A stretch of 64,000 nt of DNA, taken from positions 2,205,403-2,269,402 of the forward strand of contig JARUPZ010000024.1 in assembly GCA_031213475.1 (NCBI GenBank), in the 5' to 3' direction. Positions within the stretch are counted from its first letter, which is position 1. Each line of letters starts with the position of its first letter. Shown in pieces: positions 40,738-53,100 of the stretch. The stretch comes from Nereocystis luetkeana (taxonomy: Eukaryota; Sar; Phaeophyceae; Laminariales; Laminariaceae). Below the pieces are notes generated by a model. That model searched no databases. It saw only the letters and a program-made list of their open reading frames with translations, and was not told the DNA's origin. The translations under genes were made by a program, and so were the position numbers.

Positions 40738-41092
40738 TATATCGTGGTTCAATTGGTTAACCTCGAATTCTACGTGTGTTTGAGTCCTTGGTTCGAGCCC
40801 CAGGTGGGTCGGACATTTGACTTTTATTTGCGAAAATCAAAATAAAAAAGGATTCAATTGTTGAGAGCGCCTTGGGTAGGCACACTTCGATACGAGTCGA
40901 CGAGGGAAGAAAAGGCTGAAATCTTCTCGCGATAAAAATGAAGGCACGTACCGTAGCGGGAAGGGGGTAGAAGAGCCTGCTATCTATGTGACCCCGGATC
41001 TGAGTTACGAGTTGGAAGGAGAGAGCGAAGAAGATGTGCAAAGATAATAGGAGTATATGGGATGAGCAAAAAATAAATAAATAAATAAACCA
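40738..41092 (+). mobile_element. Second tRNA-derived SINE-like unit, in tandem
   Basis: Head cgtggttcaattggttaacc (box A-like) and ttggttcgagccccaggtgg (box B-like). The body shares cgataaaaatgaaggcacgt, and the tail is aaaaaataaataaataaata. It starts where the A-rich tail of the previous unit ends. Confidence 0.65.
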
Positions 41093-41278
41093 TATCGCAA
41101 ACAGACACACAGCAGTGGTCGTTCGAAGGAGTGCCTGAAATAACTCCACAGGTACTCAGTCCTTTGTGTAGCGACTTAAAAATACATACCGGTATCATAT
41201 ACCACTACTGTAGGCTCGAAGCATCTATAGCCTCGTCAGCAATCTTACGGGGCGAACCCCTTCTTCCCCGCGCAGTGT

Positions 41279-41374
41279 TAACCCTTTTAGAACCGCACTC
41301 CCATATATGGGGACAAAACACTCTAATTATAAGTAGTTTGTCCCCAAAACGGGACTGGGGTCCTAAAAGGGTTA
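41279..41374. mobile_element. MITE family C copy
   Basis: About 96 bp with inverted ends aacccttttagaaccgcact and ctggggtcctaaaagggtt around a ggggacaaa/tttgtcccc inner pair. Relatives are at 50000-50097 and 63724-63822. Confidence 0.8.
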
Positions 41375-41715
41375 ATAACTCTCAAGGCCTCTCGGAACCA
41401 ACACAACACACAAGACTCATCAACCAGTCAACGTCTCGTTCGTTCGAGAAATCCACCGCACGCGCACTCTTTCTGCTGTTGTTAGAAAAAGATGCCAAGT
41501 ACTGCTGCAAAACAAGAGACCGGTCAATTAATTGTCGTTTTGAGCGCGTCAAGGCCTTTGTCGGCCTAAACATACTAGACTTTAGTATGGGGGGCCGTCA
41601 GTCAAGGGGTCAAACCGAGGTCTCCTACTGTATACTAGATACTCCGTGACTCTGTGCCATATTCTCGTAAAACGAAACGAGAAAGAGACAAACATCTTGG
41701 CGTCGTGGCCTTTAC

Positions 41716-41804
41716 CTAGCGGCGGCGATGGCGAGCTCCTCATGAGTGCTGTCGGGCCTGACGTGCAGGTCGTGGTGGGCCATGTACGTCAGCAAGGTCT
41801 TGCG
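41716..41804 (-). CDS. SAP30-like exon 2 (visible)
   Basis: Acceptor attgtag; donor GCTAG|GTAAAG; 29 codons plus two bases. RKTLLTYMAHHDLHVRPDST, then HEELAIAAA. Confidence 0.75.
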
Positions 41805-42238
41805 CTACAATGGTCGGTGGTGATGGTGGTGGTGGTGGTGGTGGTGATGGTGGTGATGGTGGTTGGGGGGGGGTAGTGGCGGCGGTGGTGGTGGTGACGG
41901 TGGCGGTGGTGGCGGTGGTGGTGGTGATGGTGTTGTTGTTGTTGAGTTGTTGATGTTTTGTTGACGGGTGTGTTGACGTATGTGTTGACGTGTGTGTTGA
42001 CGTGTGGAGACGATGGTTGAATTGAATGATGATGCGATGTCATCCAGCATCGCATGAAGAAACGATCACCGTTGTATTTCGTTGTATTTCATAAATAAGA
42101 AAAACAGCAGAAGCGGCAAGCACGCGGCAGCAAGCAGGAAAGGCAGGAAAGCAGCACAACAAAAATCAGCATCTACAAGAAGAAAAAAAAATCACCACGT
42201 CGGGTTTTACAGAGCTACAGCAGCACGAGTATGTATCC

Positions 42239-42304
<66 letters not shown>

Positions 42305-43033
42305 CAAGCAGGTACATACGAACAGCAGTAGCAGTAGCCTCGTAGCAGCAGCAGCAGCAGCAGCAGGAGTAGCAGGGGCAGTGGCAGTGGCAGTGGCAGT
42401 ATTATATACCTGGTACATGACACCAGTAAACACGGTAGCAGTACGACCAGCAGCATTACAGCAGGTATTCATACTGGTAAAACACACGTACCAGGTACTA
42501 TTTACCAGGTATACTACTTCTGTTGTACAGGTGTTTGCAATCTTTAACAGCAGCAGCAACGAACAATCCGATTAAATTCAGACGTCAGACTAGGGACCAG
42601 ACGACCAGAAGCGTAGCAGTGGATGCAGGCGCGCACGCAGGCGGGAGCGATGTCAAACATAACCACGCACACACACAACAGAGGTGCAGCTATCCTAGTG
42701 CCACTGGCCTGGGAAGCGGCGGATGCGAGGAGGAGGAGCAGGAGGAGGAGAGGGGGCGGGCGGGGACACAAGGATGTGAGGCAACGAGCGACCAACGCTC
42801 GTGGTAGTCTCGCCGCCTCCAGTTTACTTACTTTATGTATAGCCTCTGTGACCTGTGACAGATATACGTAGCCGAAAAAAAGTACGAAACACGGAGCGGG
42901 ACTCCAATCCAGAAACGTACCGGGAGTCTGCGGAAGTCAACCCTCAGCCGCTTCGGGTACGGCTCCCTCCTGTCGAACGGGAAGTAGGGCCCCTCGGACT
43001 CGTCTACGACGTCCTCTTGCATGGTGCTGTAGA
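41716..43033 (-). CDS. SAP30-like Sin3-binding protein, two exons visible
   Basis: SAP30 proteins bridge Sin3 to histone deacetylase. Exons are 43033-42921 and 41804-41716 on the minus strand. Joined at phase 0 they read PYPKRLRVDFRRLP, then RKTLLTYMAHHDLHVRPDST and HEELAIAAA. This aligns with the SAP30 Sin3-binding domain (VDLYQLQVNTLRRYKRHFKL, TRPGLNKAQLVEIV), keeping VD, L, TL, Y, H, L, RP and EL/QL. The second donor is GCTAG|GTAAAG, phase 2, so at least one more exon (expected to begin near an HF motif) lies below 41716; I could not find it. ATG at 43022 gives MQEDVVDESEGPYFPFDRRE and could be the start, though a preceding acceptor (gctccag at 43034) is also good. The 5' side faces the divergent plus-strand gene. 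Confidence 0.72.
41815..41945 (+). repeat. GGT/GGTGAT low-complexity tract
   Basis: Imperfect ggtggtggtgatggt units just outside the SAP30-like exon 2 acceptor. Confidence 0.85.
42239..42310 (+). repeat. (CAGG)n microsatellite
   Basis: About 17 caggcagg-type units in the intron between the two SAP30-like exons. It is followed by cagcag and cagtgg repeats to 42400. Confidence 0.95.
42921..43033 (-). CDS. SAP30-like exon 1 (visible)
   Basis: Acceptor cttgctccag; donor CCCG|GTACGT. It is acidic (EDVVDESEGP), then basic PKRLRVDFRRLP, the start of the Sin3-binding domain. Open frame upstream (to about 43181) may be coding or not. Confidence 0.7.
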
Positions 43034-44039
43034 CTGGAGCAAGGCAGGCAGCAGACGGCAGGCAGCACTCAGCGGCAGCAGCAGCTCTAGACAAAACGTC
43101 GAAAAACTTGAGTTTGCTCGAAGTTGAACTACTCTTAGTTGCACTCCAGAACCCAATCGACCGAGAAAGAATTGCAGCCAAGAGCTAGTATTGCGCAGCA
43201 CGGTTGCGCAGCTTGCACGCTAGCTTCTTTCGCGGCGGTGATAAGGCTCCGCCGGGCACGTTTGTTTCGAGGCGCTCACCGTGCTGACGAGGCAAGCTGC
43301 CCGGAGTATCGGCGCAAGCGGCAACCCTCCCTGGTCCGTCCGTGCAACGTTCCTTGTTCCAAAGCCTCTGCTGTTGACACTTGAAACCAGAAAAAGTCGG
43401 TAAAATCTCCGCAACCCCTTCCTCGGTGCTTTCCCGGTTGGAGCCAAGAGCGCCTCTCCTCGCGAGATCAGAGGTCTCGTCCTGTCTGCCAGGCGATGCG
43501 CTCGGTGCTTCCAGTTTCGAGCTGTGTCGCTGCTGTTGTTGCTGTTGCTCTGTGTCTGCTCGCCCCAGAGTCGTGGTGGTGGTACGAAGTGCATGTATGA
43601 TGACCAGCAAGCAAGAGAGAAAAAAGAATCAACTCCTCAGAAGGTCGCCTGTCGAAATCATGGAACAACGCGAAATGTTCCGATTCGTGACCTATATCCC
43701 AAAAGTGACGGTTTCAGTATTTTTCCGACATCACCGCCAAGACGACAACAATTTCGGCCTTTCGGCTTTGTTTCAACAAGTCGAACGACTCGGGTATCTC
43801 AGGATAACAAGATAGTTTTAGGGTGGGAGTTCTTAAAGGTGTGACGGCGTAACTGACCATGCCCGAAACTGTCGTCTAATGTTTGCACCCCAAGGCCTGT
43901 CCTCCTCTTTCTGTGTTCTTGTGTTGTTCGTCGTGATCACCGAGACAATATTTTTCGGCAAAAATAGGAGCAGTCGTTGTCGCCGGAGGTTTGCATCCCT
44001 GCGGAGATATGCACACGGGCTAATAGATGCCGCCTACCT

Positions 44040-44161
44040 ATGCCGACGGTGCGTCCCAGACCGACACCAGCTGTTTCAGTGTCGGAGATGCGGGGGGCGA
44101 CGACCTCGGGTCTGGGGGGCGGCAGCTCCACGTTTCTCGACTCCATGCCACTTTTGTCGAG
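44040..44161 (+). CDS. Candidate first exon of the membrane-protein gene
   Basis: ATG at 44040 gives MPTVRPRPTPAVSVSEMRGA and ends SMPLLS+AG before GTATGA. The phase-2 end would fit an acceptor at 45227 (gcgacgag) but not the better one at 45189. It is speculative. Confidence 0.3.
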
Positions 44162-47100
44162 GTATGATATCATATGATTCGTCGAATTCATACCCACAGT
44201 AGTAAACCACGCACCTGTATCATGTTACCATAGGTATACATATTATAGAGCTCGCAGAACTTATCCTGTGCTCGTGCAAAACTTAATTTATGCCTACTGT
44301 AAACAACGCGGTGATACTGGTGTTGGTGGTGTGTGCTGGAGGTGGTCATACACGTACTACTACACGACAGAACGACGTTGGTTTCACTACTATTATTGCT
44401 ACGTACTACGACCGCTGGTGCTGTCGGTGTTGATGTCCTACGTTTGTGTTGCGCCGTCGGCTTGGCGACAGCCGATTCCTACAAGTACTGCAAAGCGATC
44501 GTTGGCACGATTTATGTGCCGTGTCGATGCGGAGAAGCCTTCGCTGCTGACGCCAGGAGCATGTTTTCCGGCCCGGGTTGCTCGACCTACAGTACTGTAC
44601 CATCACTTGCTTCGAGGACTCCTGCCTGCACATACATATTGCACACGTGGAAGGGAGCCTACCAATCCAGGACGAAAATACTTCGTATGCACGCCGCACA
44701 TACAGGGTTCGGTATTTGAATTATCACCTACCGTATGAAAAAAGATGAGTCGTAAATCGGAATCGAAGTGCGAAAGCAGTCAGTGTACTCCCAAGGACTA
44801 CAGAGTGTTGCACGGATACAGGAACCCGTGGTCTATCTATCTATCTGCCTAACTACTTACCTATACGAGGATGTCTATTTATCTGCCAAGAATATCTTCA
44901 CGAGGAGCGGGGAATGATGTACTCGAAGAATGCGCATGACAGACGTCTTACAAAGCTGGCAAAGCTGAGTATGTATCAACCACCGAGGGTGAAATGTTGG
45001 ATTTGGCAAAATGACGTCCGATTTTCCACGCCCGAACTCCCAGCGCAAGCACAGCAGTAGTTTTGTGCTACAGCAGTACTGTACTCGATACCATACCAGT
45101 ACTGTGTCCAAAACGTCCTATTTCGGGCTATCTATGTCTGACTCGTACTCGTACCTTTCGCTATATTTTGTGTTGCGACTGCGCCGCAGCCGATGGCCCG
45201 AGGCCAACAGGACCGGTTGGCGACGAGCCGGCGTGTGACCCTATCGCGGGTAGTGTCCGCCTCCCTCGTCATTTCGACGACGGCGTCGTGTTTCGTGCTG
45301 CAACGGAGCGGGCTGACGGACCTTGCGCTCGGGAGAATAAGCGTAGCGCTCGTGGGGCTCTTATGGTTTTGGAGCACGTTCACCGAGGTGTGGCTTGGTT
45401 TTTTGAAAGGAAATAATGTTCAAATAAATATGAGAACAGTTGGAGTAAGATACGAGTACAGCTGTCGCTAGGAACTCGCGCAGGGGGGTATTTGCAACTG
45501 TCGCCGATTTTTGTTCGCCGGGCCGTGACGGTGGACGCTTCAAGCAACTGGGAAGGGGTCCCTACTGTTTATTTTTTCCGGCTTCGTCAAAGTTAGAAAG
45601 TCGTCTTCGCTCGTACCACTCTGGACCGAAATATAATGATCGTTTATACATTAATATGCATATTAAGCGGTCCTTACATTCACGCCCAGAGTGATACCTG
45701 GTATCAACATGAACACCAGATGGGCCTTACCTTTCCGTTCAAGGTGGTACACTATATAAGTATATATATATATATATATACCCCTCCATTCGGAAGTACA
45801 GAGTTCACCTGGGCGTTTTGGGGTGAGCACTAAAACGTACCCCATGTTTCCGAACAGAAGTGGCGGAATAATTTTGAGCGTACGGTTGGTTGAACACATA
45901 TATCGCTACTCGCACGGTAGGGCGGGTGGCTACGTAGCGGAAACGGCTACTACTCGTACATAAAACATCGAGGTGCCTAATATTAGTAACATACCTGGTA
46001 CCCGGTAGTGGATAGTGAACATATTGGCGGTATACCATTGATCCAGGTTCATATCGCTTCGTAGGGAAAGTTGCCGCAAACGGCTGACGCCGAATCATCT
46101 ATGTATCAACAGGTGCTTTGGGTACCGTCGATCCTCATTGTTTGTCGCCACGTACGGAACGGAAACGGCTAGGAGTATATACCAGCCTGATCATAAAAAT
46201 ATAGGACGCATTTGGACCTTCTGTACCTATCTTAGCGTCCCTCATATTTATTTTCAGGAGGGTATATACTCGAGGCGTCGATCGTTTCGAGGGGGCATAT
46301 TAACCAGCACTCACAATTTACCCAAAAACGATATACCCACCTATGTTTCCACACCATATTTGGTCCTAATTATAGTAAATAGGACCTACGGTGCACACAA
46401 AAACCTATCTATCTCCATGTTTTTACAAACAATATCTGGTCCTATTTACTATGGTCCCCCGTAGTATGTCCCCTCGAAATGGTACCATTTAAACTGGACC
46501 TTGCGGGTCGTACCGTTGATATCTACCGGTATACCCAGTATATACGAAGTGTGCCTTTCGGGTTGAAATCTGATCAAAGCGCGTATCGGCACGGCTAGCA
46601 TCGAGGTGTCTATCGGTAGACTCGCCTATGTCGGTCAGTCCTGACTGAGTTGCTCATTGATCCATCCTATGCAGACGAACAGTGCCGACGTACTCTAGGG
46701 CGGCTCACGGAGACGGCTGACACGGAGACTACGTCTGTCGGCGTACTAAAAGTTCATGTAGCGTTGATAGAGCAGCTAACGGAAATGGTTGGCATCGACG
46801 AGGCGTTATGTCTACATTATTCAGGCTGCTGTTGATCTAAGTTCGTATTGCTGGAGTGGTTAGCGAATGAAAAGGGCTGATATCGAGGCGCCTGTTCGCG
46901 TACTTTTTATGTCGCAGCGTTGGTTCAAATCAAGGTCGCTATTGACAGGGTGACGTACTGAGACGGCTGACGCGGAGGCTATGTCTATCAACGTGCCTAT
47001 TTGGAGTCCGTTGATCCACTTGATGCCGCGATGACACAGCGGCAAATCGAGATGGCTGACATCATGGCGTCCATCGACTGTAGGATGCCGTAGTGTAGGA

Positions 47101-50100
47101 CCAATGACATTGTTTTCCATGGCGTCGATATAAGGCTTCAGATGCGAACGGTGCTGCGCGTGGAACTGCTAGTGGACCTTCTCTATTCGGTCGGCGGAAA
47201 AGGCGAAATGCCGACTTGCACGACAGCAGTATTGACCTTCCAACATGAAACGCCGTTTCATTTGACTAAAACTGTTTTCTATATGCACAAGGTCTCCGAG
47301 CAGGAAAAGGGGCGCGTCTGCAACGGCCAACCGTTCTTGTGAATCGCGCTGTGGCCGTTCTCATCCTGTGGCACCCCTGAAACGATGCATTCAATAACGC
47401 CGTTATATCATACCAAAACTGTTTCGTGCAACACCAAAAATAAGGCCTGTTATTAACAGCTCAGTTGTACCGTATATGAACCAAAAAAACGTTATTTTGT
47501 CTGCCGCTGCTTTTTCTGCAGGTGTTCAAGCGGGATACGGGACGAGTTTGCAACGGCATATCGTTCCTGTGCTTCGCGCTGTGGTCGTTTTCCCACATCG
47601 TGTGGCACTCTACCTCGTCGGAAGCTGCCAGCAACAGTGGCGGGAGCGGCGCCAGCAGCACCAGCAGCACCAGCGCGGGAGTAAACGTCGATGCTGCGCC
47701 GGCGTGGGTGTGGGTGGACGTGGCGGTTGCGTGGGCGATAGCGCCGTTGGCGGGGGGCAGCCTTGAGCTAAGCTTGTGGGGCTCCGTCGTGCCCAGCTGG
47801 GCATGCGTCACCGTGGCGCTGGGGTACGGGCTGCGTGCGGAGGAGGTGAGGCAGAAAAGCGAACATTTTTCTTCGTGTTCTTATTCTTATTTTAGAAAAA
47901 ACATCTTGTTCTTATTATTTTATTTCTCACTGCTCGTGCCTGGTATCATATACCGGGTAACAGTTGTTACTCGTGTATTGTCCCTCATCATGAAGGGATC
48001 ATCATGCCTAGAGCTGGGCTGCGTGCGGGAAAAGAGCGCGAGCTAAAACGCTCTTGTTCTTATTATTTCATGTCTCACTGCTCGTGCCCGGTATCATATA
48101 CCAGAGCCCGGTATCACATGTCAGGTAACAGTTGATATTGATGTGTTGTCCCTCACTGACAAGGGACCATCATGACTAGAGCTGGGCTGCGTGCGGGACG
48201 AGAGTGCGAGCCAAAACGCGAACTGACCCTTTTATTTGCTGTAGAAATAAATCCCACACTAATTCCAAATATATATGTTGTAAAAAAAAGAATGGGGGTT
48301 GCAGTACCAGAGGGGGTAACTATCGTGCTCTTGCTCTTACTCGTAGTTCGTTCACTTGTTCCGTTTCCTATTCTTATTCGTTACTTGTTCTTGTTTTTTT
48401 TCGACGCACGTTACGGCAAGGGCAGCACCTGATTTTTCTGAGGCTCCTCCTCCTCCTTCTCCTCCCTTGAGAGCAACTCCACACTATTTATTAATAGTAC
48501 AGTATTATACTATTTATTAATAGTACAGTATTATATCGCAGTACCAAGCCGCCCAAAAATAAAGAAGCAGAGAAAAATTGCAGGGTTTACTCTGATGAAC
48601 AAATCCCAATGGTCTACGTGTGTATACCGAATAATACTGCAACACAGATGATATATATTACCGGGTAATAAAGGGGGAAGTAAAGGGTGATTACCTGGTA
48701 ATTACCTGGTAAATATGGGTTAATTTCCGGGTAATCAAGGGGGGTAATTCTCGGTTAATTAAGGGTAATTACCGGGTAATTTACCAGGTATGTGCCTCGC
48801 AACTCAGTGTATCGGAGTTCGGCTCGGGTATTCCGTCTATCTATCGTTGGGTACCAAGCCCCAGCAGCCCGGGTGGACTGATTTACACGGTCGACGCTGT
48901 AACCATCGATCGAACTTCTACACTTTCCACCTATTTACTATAATCAGGCGCAAGTCCCCAGTGTGGGGGCATCTTGCAAGTACTACCCTCATTTATCATG
49001 TCTAGCAGGAATGCGCTAAGAAACACCTGGAAGGTACTCGAAACAGCAGCCTATAGAGTAAACAGAGGTTACGCAGAAAGTAGGTACACAAGGGGTAAGA
49101 CTTCGTACATAAGTTAGGTTTTCTTCTTGGATTGGTTTGGCTTGGTTTTTTTCCTTCCGGGTAATGTTTATAAGTAATCAAAGTTGAAACTACCATAGTT
49201 CAACAGACTACTGTAGTGCAATAGTTACTGTAGAGAGTCCAATAGGTTTTATTTTTGTTTAGGTTTGCCTTGCTTGCTTTTTTGCTGGCGGGGAGCGTTC
49301 ACAAGTGACCAACGTTGAAGCTATGCTGTAGTCCAATAGGCTACTGTAGTATAGTATTCTACTCTCATGGACAGTCCAATATATTTCCTTTTCTTATCGG
49401 TTTGCCTTGCTTGTTTTTTTGCTGTCGGGGAATGTTCATCAGTGATCAACGTTGAAGCTATTGTTGTGGTCCAATAGGCGACTACAACAGTGCAATTGTA
49501 AACTGTGGAGAGCCCAATATATTTGCTTTTTGTTTTGGTTTGCCTTGCTTGGTTTCTTCTTCCGGGGAATGTCAACGGCGGGTGATCAACGCTGAAGCTA
49601 CTGGTGTAGTCCAATAGGCTACTGTAGGACAATATTCTACTGTGGAGAGCCTCTAAGATTTCCTGTTTCTCGGTTTGCCTTGCTTAGTTTTCTCCTTTCG
49701 GGGAATTTCTACGGGTGATCAACGTTGAAGCTCATGCCGCGACAATGTCGGATGTCAAAACGCGACAACAACAAAAAGTGTCACAATTATTGCTGTGATC
49801 TATGTCCGGTTCAGTAAGCGGCTGAGGTTCAGTACAGCAGCCTAACATCGCTATTGAACGTATATCAGGTACCGGGGTACTGTGCTTGCCGTTCGCCAAA
49901 TGTGCAGGCGGCATAACAATCGACAACGATTTCACTCATGAGCTTTCCCACGCTTCGGACAGACCACGATCTGCTGGAGATATAGATCATATACCTGGTA
50001 TTAGCCCTCTTAGAAATGCAGTCCCACGTTGGGCACAAACCTCTCAAATTTCAAGTAGTTTATCCCCTCAACGGGGCTGCGGTCCTAAAAGGGTTAATAG

Positions 50101-53100
50101 GTCACTTAGACCTATGCCAATGGTACAGCGAAGTTGCAATAAAAAGTTTGAATTTCAAAGATACCCGCCAAAAAAAATCAGAACACGCTTCCTATGGGCC
50201 ACCTAAAAAAAAAAAAGTTCCTAACTTTTGGAAAAGCCCGAAAAAAGCAAATCTGGGGCCGATGTTGGGCCAACATCGGCTTGAGAAAAACTCAGGCCGA
50301 TCTTTGGTTCGAAGCGGCGAGATTCCGAGTCCTCGACAGACATCGATCAACAAAACCAACGATTGCGTCACGAATTCTGAACGGAGTGCGCTCGTTAGGG
50401 TCTCCGACCCACCCTAGGGTCACCGTCTTCACACCATGGCCGGTGTCATGTGGCGGGAGCTGACCAGGCGTGTGGTAAAAAAACATTTGGCCGCTAGTTT
50501 GCACAAAACAGAAGACAAAACTTCTCCATCCGTCTCGAATGGCAAAAAATAGACTTTTTTTCAGGTTTGGGAGGATACCGTACGACGCCGCCGGCAAGCT
50601 CTCGCCCCCTAGACCATGGATCCGCCTGATATCTTCGAGGCCGTCATCTATACTCGTTGGGCTAGCCAGATACCGAATGGGTTGGCTGTGGGCTGAGTCT
50701 ATGTCGAGATCGAGGGTCGATCGTCGCACGAGCTGGTTTCGATCACCGTGTTGACAATTTGCGACCAGAAAAACACAAATTGCGCCGCCTGCAGCCGTTG
50801 GGGAAAAAAAAAGAAAAAATCAAACATTTTTCTCTTTTTTTCCCACAGCGGCGGTACGAGAAAATTTTCGGCTGTTTTTTTAAAGCCATATATTTGAAAA
50901 AAACTTTTCAACTTCGCGTTTCCATTGGCATAGGTCTTAAACCGCCCAAATCCCGTTGTGAAAAGTTTGTGCGCGATCTTCACCGTACAAGGTTCTACCC
51001 AGGAAACCTGCTCTAGATCGCGCAGATCACACGGCTCCCACCCGGGAAAAACGAGCTATCATACTGCTGTAGATCGAATCGTACGGATCAGGAATATACA
51101 TCTGCCCCGGAAGGTCTACTACGGGTGACCATAGTAAATAGGACCTACGGTACACACAAAAACCTTTAAATTTACCTATTTTTACTAACAATGTATGGTC
51201 CTATTTAATATGGTCCTCCGCAATAGTGCATCAAGTTGGGGATCGATGATCTGCCCCAGACGCTTTTTTAACATTCCCAGAAATGAACAAAAAAACACAC
51301 AAAAAGGGAAATAAAATGCTAAAAGGAATACATGACAGAGTCGAGGTGTGTTTTCAGCTGGGTTCCGTCCATGTAGCCCTAAAAGCAACGCTTGCTTGAA
51401 ACCAAGCAGGTGGCTTTGGGCGAGGGCGACACCGGGGGCACCCTCGGGCTTATCACGGCCATCGCGGGATTCGCGGCTTTCGGCGTGTCGCTTCTAGCCA
51501 TAGGTTACCAGGTAAGGCCGGCGGTGGGGAAACAACCATAACGAAATAGCGGGGGGGGGGACTGTCAAAACACCACAAAACCCGGGGTGCTGTACTCTGT
51601 CACTGCAGTAGTGTATATGCCTGCCATCCTCCGACCATGTGCAGCATGATTGAGCAGTAGCATTGATCACTCATATTAACATCCTCAGAAGAAGACAGAG
51701 GGACAAGAAAACCAAGGGAACCCATGAAAGCAATAGTATCGAGTGTTATCAAAGGTGTTGGCGTTTGCCATCCGGCGGTGTTTATGTACATAGATTGGCC
51801 TTCAACATTGGTCTCTGATACACACCCCCACAGAGAGGAGAAACAAAACTATGTCTATTTCGTGGCAATTATGTTTTATCTTGACGTCGGACACTATTTC
51901 CACGAGACTTGTACGTGGCACTCTACAGCTCGTTTCGCTAAATACATAATTCCGACTTGAGTTCGTCGTACTCGAGTCACCCCACGGTAGGGGTTGCACT
52001 TCTTGGGCCAAAGGTTTTTGACCAATTGGGTTCCTTAGGTGAGGAACTACCAATTAGGATGAAATTGTCACGCGTATGTTCGTTTCAGGACTAGCGCATG
52101 CAAGTGCCGGTCGGGTGGCACGAACAAATTTATGCCAAGTATTGTATCGGGTGAGATATTGAGCTCCTAATGTGAGGGGCTTAGGAACTTCTGGAGCGCC
52201 CCTACTGTGGGATGGCTCACTCCACCCTACTTGTCGCCGGTTCTCCAACCTTTTTATACACTTATCATACAGTTAGTCGGTAGAGACAAAATGCCTGCGT
52301 GCTCTAACCTCCATCCACCCCCCCCTCTTCCCCTTACAAACATTACGTATACGTATATGCATATATATTTATATATATATATAGGTTGGGTTGGCGTCGG
52401 TTGGCAACGACGGTGTATACCATGCCGCTCACGATATGAGGCAGACAACCAGGGTACATACCGTTTTACTTTTTTTGGAAGTCGCCGCAACTGGCGGTCG
52501 AGTTAGATCCTTCGTGCGGGGTGGAAAGCCTTTACTCCGCACGAGGAGAATGATCGCAGCACATAGTGCTTACGTTAAGGCACCCACGAGGCAGTTACAT
52601 AGTACGTCCATTGATGTCTCCGGAAGGGACCACACCAGAATTAAATTTACTCATTGAATCGGTCATCCACAAGCAAGAAAGTCCGCCTCACAAGCGGTTC
52701 TTAGTGAGATGCAGCTCATATTTCATGCGACTCGCCGAATGCCTCACGGCGCTTCACGCTTGGTGCTTGCGATGTCTGCCTGGTCGGTTAAAACCCGAGG
52801 TGCTTCGTCCTCGCAGTGTGGGGATTTGAGTCTCTAAGACCATGCGACTACGGCCGTGCATGAATGACATTAGTATCCCCTCCCACCCCACCAATACTGG
52901 TGTATCGCTTGGGACCGCCGGAGTACATCTGGTACGGCCCTAGCCGGCATCTTGGCCCGGACACCAGAGAGTGGTACCTTCTATTTTCTGAGCGGTATGT
53001 CAACGGTGTCACCAAGATCAGTAAGTGATCTCACTAGTCGCCCATTCATACATACATACATAATCAGCAGCACGCTGATAGATACCCGCCACACGCCAAT

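Larger units (their letters stand above)
29400..41700. other. Gene-poor spacer dominated by repeats
   Basis: Holds a purine-rich tract (29620-29900), a minisatellite (30120-32040), a foldback palindrome (32285-34100), hairpins, MITEs and SINE-like units. One 202-codon open frame (35946-36554) is listed separately. Apart from these I see no conserved protein on either strand. Confidence 0.5.

Noticed and set aside
43185-43610. 141-codon minus-strand frame upstream of the SAP30-like exons
   Set aside because: It could be a first exon, but it has a Gln run, no recognised motif, no donor leading in phase to 43033 that I could confirm, and an overlapping frame of equal length.
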